Both the position numbers and the translations under genes were made by a program. Shown here piece after piece: positions 52,121 through 59,912 of a DNA stretch of 64,000 nucleotides. The DNA comes from Gemmobacter lanyuensis (GTDB lineage Bacteria; Pseudomonadota; Alphaproteobacteria; Rhodobacterales; Rhodobacteraceae): the NCBI RefSeq assembly GCF_014652355.1, contig NZ_BMYQ01000013.1:1-64000 (forward strand), in the 5' to 3' direction. Every line of letters starts with the position of its first letter. Within the stretch, counting starts at the first letter, position 1. A model generated the notes under the pieces. The model saw nothing but the letters and a program-made list of their open reading frames with translations, was not told where the DNA came from and did no database searches.

Positions 52121-53077
52121 ATGTATAAGAAAACACTTACCGCATTCACGATCACTGCACTGGCCTTCGGCACAGCCGCCGCGGCCTTTGAAGCGGAGTC
52201 GGATCAACCGATCAAGCTGATGCAGGCAGACTGGACCTCGTCGCTGGTCGATACCGAGATCCTGAACATCATTCTCTCGACCTATGGATACACGGTCGAG
52301 AAGGTCATCGCGGATGACAGCGCGCGCTACCCGGGGTTCGAGAACGGCGATCTGACCATCGCCCTGGAAACCTGGCAGACCACGCAGGACAAGGCATTCA
52401 ACGCCTCGGTTGCGACCGGCAAGGTCCTGGATATGGGCGAGTTGGGCCCGAAAGCGCGCGAGGATTGGTGGTATCCGTCCTATATGGAAGAGCTTTGCCC
52501 CGGCCTGCCCGACTGGACCGCGCTCAAGAGCTGCGCCGAGGCCTTTTCGGCGCCCGAGACCGCGCCCAAGGGGCGGTATCTTGGGGCACCGGTCAGCTGG
52601 GGCGGTCATGATGAAGAGCGGATCGAGGCGCTCGGTCTTCCCTTCGAAGTCGTCCACGCGGGCACCGATGCTGCGATGTTCGCCGAACTCCGCTCGGCTT
52701 ACGAACGCAAGGCACCGATCCTGCTTTGGGTCTACAAGCCGCACTGGGCACCGTCGGTTTACGACGGCAAGTTCGTCGAATTTCCGGCATATGAGGAAGC
52801 CTGCTACACCGATCCGGCCTGGGGTCTGAACAAGGACAAGGCCTTTGACTGCGGCAAGCCCCAGGGCTGGATCAAGAAAATGGCCTGGGCCGAGGGCGAG
52901 AAGATCTGGCCCTGCGCCTATGACATCACCCGCAAGTTCACGATGGACGGGGATGAGGTCGGCAAACTGGTCTACGAGGTCGATGTGAACGGTCGGACGG
53001 TCGAGGACGTGGCGATGGAATGGGCAAAAGCCAACGAGGCGAAGTGGCGCGAATGGGCCACCTGCGCCGCCAACTGA
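52121..53077 (+). CDS. Glycine-betaine-type ABC transporter substrate-binding protein
   Basis: A 318-residue ProX/OpuAC-type binding protein with a signal peptide (MYKKTLTAFTITALAFGTAAAAF). Several tryptophans sit where the family builds an aromatic cage for quaternary ammonium groups: ADWTSSLVD, LETWQTTQ, EDWWYPSY, VSWGGHDEE and LLWVYKPHW. Four or more cysteines in the C-lobe may form disulfides. The ligand may be a betaine, carnitine, TMAO or similar; it cannot be decided by eye. AGAAGGAA precedes the ATG at 52121. Confidence 0.88.
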   Translation: MYKKTLTAFTITALAFGTAAAAFEAESDQPIKLMQADWTSSLVDTEILNIILSTYGYTVEKVIADDSARYPGFENGDLTIALETWQTTQDKAFNASVATGKVLDMGELGPKAREDWWYPSYMEELCPGLPDWTALKSCAEAFSAPETAPKGRYLGAPVSWGGHDEERIEALGLPFEVVHAGTDAAMFAELRSAYERKAPILLWVYKPHWAPSVYDGKFVEFPAYEEACYTDPAWGLNKDKAFDCGKPQGWIKKMAWAEGEKIWPCAYDITRKFTMDGDEVGKLVYEVDVNGRTVEDVAMEWAKANEAKWREWATCAAN

Positions 53078-53088
53078 ACCTGATGGGC

Positions 53089-53107
53089 GTGCCGGACCTT
53101 CCGGCAC
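53089..53107 (+). terminator. Intercistronic hairpin after the betaine-binding protein gene
   Basis: An 8-bp perfect stem (53089-53096 with 53100-53107) around CCT, followed by CCCCTTT. As after the sugar-binding protein gene, it probably stabilises the binding-protein mRNA and lowers permease expression. Confidence 0.55.
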
Positions 53108-53127
53108 CCCTTTGACCGGAACGGATC

Positions 53128-55110
53128 ATGGCCGAAATCTCCACCCCTCCCACGCAACACCGGCTATCGCGCGCCGGGCTTGCTGCCCTTCTGGCCCTTG
53201 GTGCCATTGCGGTTGCCTGCGTCGTCCTTCCCCTCGGCGCCGCCGGAACGCCCGAAGCCCCGGCATTGCCGATAGCGGTCTGGGTTGACGTGGCGATGAA
53301 CTGGATCGTGCGGGATGCCTCGCTGTTCGGGATCGCCTTCTCCGACCTGACCCGCGCCCTCGCCACCGCTGCACAATGGCCTATCGAGGTGATGCAGAAG
53401 GTGCTGGCCGAAGGCTGGGTTTCCGGGGCCGGCTTCAACAAGCGCCAGGTTCTTCCCCCGGCAAGCTGGCTTGGCGTGACTTTGGCAGCCTCGCTTCTGG
53501 CCTGGCGTCTTGCCGGACTGCGGCTTGGGCTCTTTGCGGCGATGTCGGGGATTTACCTTGCAACCTTCGGGCTGTGGACTTCGGCAATGATGACGCTGTC
53601 ATCGGTGCTGTTCTGTGTTCTGGCCTCGCTGTCGCTGGGCCTTGTGCTTGGCATCCGGGCGCATCGGTCGCCGGGCATCGAACCCGCGGTGCGGGCCGTG
53701 ATGAACATCATGCAAACCGTGCCGACCTTTTCCTATCTTCTGCCGACATTGCTGCTCTTTGGCTACGGACCAAGCGCCGCACTGTTTGCAACCGTCGCCT
53801 ATGCGATGCCGCCAATGGTTCATGCCACGGTGATTGCGTTGCAATCGGTGCCCTCGGACACGCTTGATCTTGCCCGAATGACGGGATGCAGCCGCCGTCA
53901 GACCTTGTGGAAGGTCGAGCTTCCCGTCGCCATGCCGCGGCTGGCGATCGGTCTGAACCAGGTCGTGATGATGACGCTGAACATGGTCATCATCGCCTCG
54001 ATGATCGGCGCCGGGGGATTGGGCTATGATGTCCTGCGCGCCCTGCGGCGGCTCGATTTCGGCGCAGCTTTCGAGGCCGGGATGGCGATCGTGGTGCTGG
54101 CCGTGCTGCTGGACCGGCTGACACAGGCCTTGGCGCGGCAGCAATCGGCGGGGAACGGCAGAGGGCGCGCGCAGCGCACCTGGGTCGTCGGCCTTGCGCT
54201 GATCCTCGTTCCCTCTGTGCTGAGCCTGTTCGTTCCGGCTTTGGCGCTCTGGCCCGAGGCGTGGACGCTCAGCGTCGCGGCGCCGCTGAACGATGCCGTG
54301 TCCTACATCAACCAGCAATTCTACGACCCGCTGGAGGCAATCCGGACCACGGTGCTGCTCTATGTCATGAACCCGATCCGTGACGCCTTGCAGCTTTTGC
54401 CGTGGCCCTTGGTCATCGCCGCAACAGCGCTCGGCGGGTGGCGTCTTGGTGGGGGGCGGACGGCCGCCACGGTTGTGGTGCTGGGCCTCTTCATCGTCGT
54501 CACCGGCTATTGGAGCGCGGCGATGGGCTCTCTCTATCTCACCCTGCTTTCGGTCATCCTGGCGCTCGCGATCGGTTTCCCCTTCGGCATTTGGGTCGCG
54601 GGCAGGACGCGCTTGCAGGCAGGGGTGCAACTCTTCCTCGATACGCTGCAAACCCTGCCGACGCTGGTCTATCTGCTGCCGGCCGTGATGCTGTTCCGGA
54701 ATGGCGATTTCTCAGCGCTGATCGCCATTCTGTCTTACGCGGTGGCTCCGGCCGTGCGCTATGGCATTGACGGCATGCTGCACGTTCCGTCCGAACGGAT
54801 CGAGGCGGCGGCCATGTCGGGCTGTTCGCGCTGGCAGACGTTCCGCCATGTGCGCCTGCCCGGCGCGCTTCCAACACTGCTGCTTGGCGTCAATCAGACG
54901 GTGATGATGGCGCTTTCCATGCTGGTGATCGCCGCCCTCGTCGGCACGCGCGAGTTGGGCCAGAATGTCTTTACCGCCCTTTCGCAAGGCATGGCCGGAC
55001 CCGGCATTGTTGCGGGGCTGTGCGTCGCCGCACTTGCGCTGATCATCGACACCATCCTGAAAGCCGCCGCTGCGCGCGCCACCCAAAGCGAGGGGAATAG
55101 CCATGTCTGA
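53128..55110 (+). CDS. Betaine-type ABC transporter permease, two permease domains fused
   Basis: A 660-residue membrane protein made of two ProW-like halves. The first (about 1-345) carries the EAA loop LDLARMTGCSRRQTLWKVELPVAMPRL, the second (about 355-655) IEAAAMSGCSRWQTFRHVRLPGALPTL. Each half has its own set of membrane helices and the NQTVMMALSMLVIAALVG-type segment. A usual ProW is about 280-350 residues and works as a homodimer, so this is a tandem fusion. Double-length permeases occur in some marine-type betaine and TMAO importers. It overlaps the ATPase gene by 8 bases. Confidence 0.9.
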   Translation: MAEISTPPTQHRLSRAGLAALLALGAIAVACVVLPLGAAGTPEAPALPIAVWVDVAMNWIVRDASLFGIAFSDLTRALATAAQWPIEVMQKVLAEGWVSGAGFNKRQVLPPASWLGVTLAASLLAWRLAGLRLGLFAAMSGIYLATFGLWTSAMMTLSSVLFCVLASLSLGLVLGIRAHRSPGIEPAVRAVMNIMQTVPTFSYLLPTLLLFGYGPSAALFATVAYAMPPMVHATVIALQSVPSDTLDLARMTGCSRRQTLWKVELPVAMPRLAIGLNQVVMMTLNMVIIASMIGAGGLGYDVLRALRRLDFGAAFEAGMAIVVLAVLLDRLTQALARQQSAGNGRGRAQRTWVVGLALILVPSVLSLFVPALALWPEAWTLSVAAPLNDAVSYINQQFYDPLEAIRTTVLLYVMNPIRDALQLLPWPLVIAATALGGWRLGGGRTAATVVVLGLFIVVTGYWSAAMGSLYLTLLSVILALAIGFPFGIWVAGRTRLQAGVQLFLDTLQTLPTLVYLLPAVMLFRNGDFSALIAILSYAVAPAVRYGIDGMLHVPSERIEAAAMSGCSRWQTFRHVRLPGALPTLLLGVNQTVMMALSMLVIAALVGTRELGQNVFTALSQGMAGPGIVAGLCVAALALIIDTILKAAAARATQSEGNSHV

Positions 55111-56152
55111 AGCGAACGCCTTTCATTCACGCCATCGCGCGGCGGAAACCGCGATCTCTGTCTCATCGGTTTGGAAGGTCTTTGGCGAGGGCGCCGCACG
55201 CTTTCGTAGCCGTCCTCCCGCCGAACGCACGGCCGAGGCGCTCTCCCGCGATCATCTGACCGGGGCAGTGCAGGACGCCAGTTTCGATATCGGCCGGGGC
55301 GAGGTTTTCGTCATCATGGGGCTGTCCGGATCGGGCAAATCCACCCTGCTGCGCTGCCTGACGCGGTTGATCGAACCAACCGAGGGCCACATCACCTTTG
55401 GCGGGCAGGACATTCTGAAACTGGGGGAAAAGGCGCTGGCCGATCTGCGGCGCAGGCGGATGGGGATGGTGTTCCAGCACTTTGCCTTGCTGCCAAACCG
55501 CACGGTCTTGGGCAATATCGCCTTTCCGCTGGAAATGCAGGGCATCGACCGGGCGCGGGCCGAAGCGCGAGCGCGCGAGCTCGTCGCGCTGGTGGGTCTG
55601 TCGGGACGGGAAACCCGCCTTCCGACGCAGCTTTCGGGCGGCCAGCAACAGCGCGTGGGCATTGCCCGGTCACTCGCAACCAATCCCGAATTCTGGTTTC
55701 TTGACGAACCCTTTTCCGCGCTGGACCCGCTGATCCGCACAGACTTGCAGGACGAGGTGCTGCGTCTGCAGCGCGAACAGTCGCGCACCGCGGTGTTCGT
55801 GACGCACGACCTGGATGAGGCGATCCGCTTGGCCGACCGCATCGCCATCATGGAAAATGGCCGCATCATTCAGATCGGCACCCCGGAAGAGCTTGTGACA
55901 CGCCCCGCCACCGATTACGTCCGCCGCTTCGTCGCCAAAGTGCCCCCGGCGCGGGTCATCCGGGTGGCCTCACTCATGCGGCGTGAAAGCATCGCGTCGG
56001 CGGCAATGTCCGTCCCGGCCGAGGCAACGGTGTCCGAGGTCGCCGCGCAGATTGTTGCCTCAGCCGGGCCGATCGCAGTGACGGACAAGGCGGGCCGCAC
56101 CCTTGGGTCGCTGGATCGCCAGACTGCCCTTGAAACGCTGGCTGCGCTTTGA
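55103..56152 (+). CDS. Betaine-type ABC transporter ATP-binding protein (ProV-like)
   Basis: A 349-residue ABC ATPase with Walker A GLSGSGKST, QHFALLPNRTVLGNIAFPLEMQG, signature LSGGQQQRVGIARSLA, Walker B FWFLDEPFSALDPL and VTHDLDEAIRLADRIAIM. The C-terminal 60 residues are a single shortened CBS-like segment (AEATVSEVAAQIV...GRTLGSLDRQTAL), where ProV/OpuAA usually have two CBS repeats that sense ionic strength. The reduced CBS part suggests catabolic rather than osmotic use. It is the last gene of the module. Confidence 0.9.
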   Translation: MSEANAFHSRHRAAETAISVSSVWKVFGEGAARFRSRPPAERTAEALSRDHLTGAVQDASFDIGRGEVFVIMGLSGSGKSTLLRCLTRLIEPTEGHITFGGQDILKLGEKALADLRRRRMGMVFQHFALLPNRTVLGNIAFPLEMQGIDRARAEARARELVALVGLSGRETRLPTQLSGGQQQRVGIARSLATNPEFWFLDEPFSALDPLIRTDLQDEVLRLQREQSRTAVFVTHDLDEAIRLADRIAIMENGRIIQIGTPEELVTRPATDYVRRFVAKVPPARVIRVASLMRRESIASAAMSVPAEATVSEVAAQIVASAGPIAVTDKAGRTLGSLDRQTALETLAAL

Positions 56153-56160
56153 ACCGGAAC

Positions 56161-56180
56161 GCGGCCCCCGCCGGGGCCGC
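56161..56180 (+). terminator. Hairpin after the betaine transporter operon
   Basis: GCGGCCCC-N4-GGGGCCGC, 9 bases after the proV-like stop, ends the module. No U-tract follows. 56181-56349 contains nothing recognisable. Confidence 0.5.
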
Positions 56181-56349
56181 GCAAAGATAGGGTCAGCGTC
56201 ACCCCGCGTCCTTCCCCCAGGACTCATCCGACCGACGCGCCGCAGATGGAGGCATCTTCCTTGTCAAAGCGGTTGGTCATCCCGCGGGCTGCGACAACCG
56301 GGCTCGTTGGATCCCCGATTTACGCCGCCCTCCCGCGATCCATTTCGCG

Positions 56350-56781
56350 TTACCCGTTTTCCAGTTCCACGATAAGCTGGGGGGCGCCGTCAGAGGTGCG
56401 GCGGTGTGATTGCCCTATTTCATTGATCACAGCGCGGACACGGGTGCGGAGGTTCGAAAAGCTCTCGAACCTGACAACGTCAACCGGGCTGTCGAAACGG
56501 ATTTCGATCTCCCGATGGGTGCTGGGGCCTGAAATGCCAAGAATGGCGCCGGTGAACGGTTGGCCCAGAAACTGGCCCCGGACACGATCGCCATAGGACA
56601 ATTGGGGCCGCGCATTGCCCAGCGACAGTCGGGCATGGAGCGTGTTCCAGTCCTTCGCCCCATGCTGACACGCTACCAGTTCCAGGGCCTGCGCATGGCT
56701 GACGGGGGTGCCACCTGCCTGCAGGGCGGCGCGCAGCGCCTTTGCCTGAGATTTGACATCGGCCAGTGTGTGCCTTGTCAT
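56350..56781 (-). CDS. Glyoxalase_8-like small protein
   Basis: A 143-residue protein. The N-terminal 50 residues (LADVKSQAKALRAALQAGGTPVSHAQALELVACQHGAKDWNTLHARL) match the Glyoxalase_8/glyoxalase-superfamily-associated domain common in Rhodobacteraceae. Residues 60-140 look like a small beta-rich domain (GDRVRGQFLGQPFTGAILGIS...REIEIRFDSPVDVVRFESF). No metal-binding glyoxalase residues are evident, so enzymatic activity is doubtful. GGAGGTG precedes the ATG. Confidence 0.7.
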   Translation of the reverse strand: MTRHTLADVKSQAKALRAALQAGGTPVSHAQALELVACQHGAKDWNTLHARLSLGNARPQLSYGDRVRGQFLGQPFTGAILGISGPSTHREIEIRFDSPVDVVRFESFSNLRTRVRAVINEIGQSHRRTSDGAPQLIVELENG

Positions 56782-57524
56782 GCAGCACCTCCAGCGCAGG
56801 TGAAAGGCGCGAAGAATGAAGAACCGGCGAATGGCGCCGGAGAGAGATCGTCGTTATGAAAAGCGTGCCGCTGCGACATCGCTCACTCCTCTGGGTCGGC
56901 ATTTCGAGACGAATGGGAGCCTGCGTTGCCCACCACGCGAAATGCTTCAGGGGGTGAGATGTCGAACCGTTCCGCGCTTCACCGTGACTTTCGTCTGCAG
57001 GCGGCAGGTGCGCGGGACCCTGATCATTCGGTACCCAAAACTGCGGCCCGGGTCAAGCCTCGGGCCCTGTGGCGCGGCCTTTCGGACCGCCCGGATGGGG
57101 TCGGTGCGCCGCGACGGTCGATCCGGGCGGGCTTGACCCTTCTGTATGCCTGCTTTCTGCGAAGCTGGGCCGTTCACAACCCCGTCACCTGCCCCGGCAA
57201 AGGTCGGTGACAGGTGGTGCCCGGGGTCTGAGCCTATGGCATGACCACGTTTCCCAGCTTGTCGGCGCCGCCTCTCTTCACCGTCTGCAACAGTTGATTG
57301 CGGCGGCCATGCAGGACTGCGCGCCAGATCTAGGGCATGGGTGCCACTTGTCCGAAGCATGCCCGAGATTGGCAGTATCGCCGGCGAAGAGGCCACCCCT
57401 CTTGACCGACACCTGTTTCAATTGCGCCGATCCTCTGGTGCTGTGATAGACCGGCTTGATGCCACAGGTCGCATTCAGCTGGTGACCTAGGCCCTTGCGG
57501 GGCGCGTGTCTGTCGCTGCCGTCG
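56782..57524. other. 743-base stretch with no recognisable gene
   Basis: Open frames here (the longest about 150 codons on the minus strand) have no ribosome site, poor codon pattern and no family resemblance. There is no clear transposase, tRNA or long repeat. It lies downstream of lpd and upstream of the Glyoxalase_8-like gene, both minus-strand, and may be decayed DNA. Confidence 0.4.
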
Positions 57525-58928
57525 TCAGGCATGGATGGCCCCATCGCGTGCCGCGAGGACGGCTTCATGCAGCGCTTCGGACAGGGTCGGGTGCGGGAAG
57601 ACCACGGTCGCCAGCTGCGCCGACGTCGCCCCAAGGGTGATGGCAATGGTCAGACCGTGGATCAGCTCGGACGCCTCGGCACCGATGATCTGCGCGCCGA
57701 CCAGACTGTCGGTCGCGGCACCAAAGACGCATTTCACCAACCCCTCGGGTTCCCCTAGCACCAGCGCCTTGCCATTGCCGCGCAGCAAGAAGCGGCCCAG
57801 ACGCACACCCAGCCCCGCTGCGCGTGCCGCCTCTTCCGTCAGGCCGACCGAGGCGACCTGCGGGCTGGCATAGATGCAGGCGGGGATGGGCGCCTTATGC
57901 GGCTTGGCGTCAGAGGAGGCGACAATCGCCTCGACGCAGGCGATGCCGTCATGTTCGGCCTTGTGCGCGAGCATGGGCGGCCCCGCCAGATCGCCGATGG
58001 CGTAAAGGCCCGGAACGCTGGTGCGCCCTGCCCCTTCGGTCCGAACAGCGCCGCGGTCGAAAGTGACGCCAAGCGCCTCAAGGCCAAGCCCCTCGACATT
58101 CGGCACCACCCCGGCGGCCGACAGCAGCCGATCAGCCTCAAGCACCGCACCATCCGACAGGGTGGCAATCACGCCCTCGGCCTGCCGGTCCAAAGTGGCG
58201 ATCAGAACTCCGTTGCGGATCTCGATCCCGCGCTTTTGCAGGGCTTTGGCCATCAGGCCCGCGATTTCGCTGTCTTCGGTGGGCAGGATGCGCGGCGCCA
58301 TTTCCACGATGGTCACCTTGCTGCCCATCGCCGCATAGATCGAGGCGAATTCGACGCCAATCGCCCCTGACCCGACAACGATCAGCCGCGCGGGAACGGC
58401 GGCGGGGCGCAGTGCCTCGCGGTAGGTCCAGATCAGCTGGCCGTCCGGCTCCAACCCCGGCAGGACGCGCGGCCGGGCGCCGGTGGCCAGGATGATGTGA
58501 TCGGCGCTATAGCGGCCCGGCCCCTTGGCCCCGCGGGGGGCGGGGGTCGCGCTCTCTGCCACCTCGACCTGACCGGGCGCGGCCAAGTGTGCGGCGCCCC
58601 AGATCACCTCGACGCCGTTCTTTTTCAGAAGAAACCCGATCCCTGCGGTCAGCTGGCCGCTGACCTCGACCGCGCGGCCCACCAGCCGGGCGGGATCGAT
58701 CACCGGCGACAGCGGCGCAAGCCCGAAGCGGTCGGCCTGCCGGGCCGCATGCAGCAGGTCGGTGCCCTTGAGCATCGCCTTGGTCGGGATGCAGCCCCAG
58801 TTCAGGCAGATGCCGCCCAGATGGTCCCGCTCGACCAGCGCGACCTTTTTGCCCAGCTGCGCGGCGCGAATGGCCGCCACATAGCCACCGGGGCCAGCCC
58901 CGATGACGAGAATGTCGTAATTACTCAT
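57525..58928 (-). CDS. lpd: Dihydrolipoyl dehydrogenase (E3)
   Basis: A 467-residue FAD disulfide reductase. Motifs are the FAD site VIGAGPGGYVAAIRAAQLGKKVALVE, redox-active cysteines in GGICLNWGCIPTKAML, the NAD site VVGSGAIGVEFASIYAAMGSKVTIVE, the second FAD site YAIGDLAGPPMLAHKA, and the catalytic HPTLSEALHEAV. It re-oxidises lipoyl domains of 2-oxoacid dehydrogenases or the glycine cleavage system. No E1/E2 or H-protein gene is in the window. It is the last gene of a minus-strand set, 39 bases after the HAD gene. Confidence 0.92.
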   Translation of the reverse strand: MSNYDILVIGAGPGGYVAAIRAAQLGKKVALVERDHLGGICLNWGCIPTKAMLKGTDLLHAARQADRFGLAPLSPVIDPARLVGRAVEVSGQLTAGIGFLLKKNGVEVIWGAAHLAAPGQVEVAESATPAPRGAKGPGRYSADHIILATGARPRVLPGLEPDGQLIWTYREALRPAAVPARLIVVGSGAIGVEFASIYAAMGSKVTIVEMAPRILPTEDSEIAGLMAKALQKRGIEIRNGVLIATLDRQAEGVIATLSDGAVLEADRLLSAAGVVPNVEGLGLEALGVTFDRGAVRTEGAGRTSVPGLYAIGDLAGPPMLAHKAEHDGIACVEAIVASSDAKPHKAPIPACIYASPQVASVGLTEEAARAAGLGVRLGRFLLRGNGKALVLGEPEGLVKCVFGAATDSLVGAQIIGAEASELIHGLTIAITLGATSAQLATVVFPHPTLSEALHEAVLAARDGAIHA

Positions 58929-58967
58929 TCTTTGATGTCCTTGTGGTCGCGCGCCGCAGGGCGCGCC

Positions 58968-59888
58968 TCAGATCGTGGGGATGATCCAGTCGGGCCCGAT
59001 GCGGGATGCCGCGATGAAGGGGGCCACATCGCGCCCTTTGAAAAGACCGTGGTCGGTGACAAGGATGGTGCCATGCCCCGCCGCCTGTCCGCCGAGAATA
59101 TCGGTATGAAGCGTATCGCCCACCATGCCGAGCCGCCCGCCCCCGAGGCGCTCGGCCGCAATGGCGAAGGCATCTCCAAAGGGTTTGCCGAAGTATTCGA
59201 CAGTAATTCCGGCACGGTCCTGCAGGTCATGTGCCCAGAATCCGGGTTCGACCGTCAGCCCGTCTTCGCGCGGGGCCACCAGATCGGGGTTGCCCACCAG
59301 AACCGGGCGCGGGTTGCGCTGCAGTGCGGCCACCAGCCGATCCTGGTCGGCCACCGTCCAGCGCACGGCCGAGAGGAAGAGGAACCCTTCGGCCGCATCC
59401 CAATCGGTCAGATCGTGCAGATGGCGCAGGTCAGCTTCGGTATCGGCAAAGCGATCTTCGGCCGCCGCAATCGCCCCCCAGCACCGCCCGGCATGGGCGG
59501 TTTCCAGATGGCGGAACAGCACATCGCGGCTTGAGAGGATCTCCTCGGGGTGGATATCCAGCCCGAGGCGCTGGTATTTGTGGAAGGCCTCGGCGCTGGT
59601 GTAGCTGGCGGCATTGGTCAGGATGCAGAAGGGCTTTCCCAGCTGACGCAAAGACAAAAGACATTCAGCGGCGCCGACAATGGCCGTTTCACCGACATTT
59701 AGAACCCCGAAGGAATCAAAGAGATATCCGTCGAAATCTCCCAACGTGTCGCGCAGCCCCGCAGCCAGGCGCCCGGCGCCGGGAGTTCCGGCGGCGGGCA
59801 GCCGCGGGCGGATCGCCTCATAGCGCGCGAAGGCCGTGTCGAAGGCAAGGGTGGGCTGGGTGGCGGGCGGAGCTGTCATCCTGATCAT
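58968..59888 (-). CDS. HAD-superfamily (IIA type) protein with altered active site
   Basis: A 306-residue protein of the HAD IIA group (NagD-like cap). Motif I reads LFDSFGVLN: nucleophile D58 is present, but the second aspartate of DxD is F60. Motif II/cap region LTNAASYTSAEAFHKYQRLGLDI and motif IV MVGDTLHTDILGGQAAGHGTILV are present. The second Asp is normally the acid-base for phosphatase turnover, so the protein may be a poor phosphatase or have another role. It follows the kinase gene by 24 bases. The start at 59888 or the ATG at 59879 are both possible. Confidence 0.83.
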   Translation of the reverse strand: MIRMTAPPATQPTLAFDTAFARYEAIRPRLPAAGTPGAGRLAAGLRDTLGDFDGYLFDSFGVLNVGETAIVGAAECLLSLRQLGKPFCILTNAASYTSAEAFHKYQRLGLDIHPEEILSSRDVLFRHLETAHAGRCWGAIAAAEDRFADTEADLRHLHDLTDWDAAEGFLFLSAVRWTVADQDRLVAALQRNPRPVLVGNPDLVAPREDGLTVEPGFWAHDLQDRAGITVEYFGKPFGDAFAIAAERLGGGRLGMVGDTLHTDILGGQAAGHGTILVTDHGLFKGRDVAPFIAASRIGPDWIIPTI

Positions 59889-59912
59889 TTCTGTCGCGTT
59901 TCCGGGTCTGGA

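Noticed and set aside
57228-57500. Possible insertion-sequence remnant
   Set aside because: Translations in several frames gave no transposase motif, no DDE pattern and no terminal inverted repeats or target duplications.
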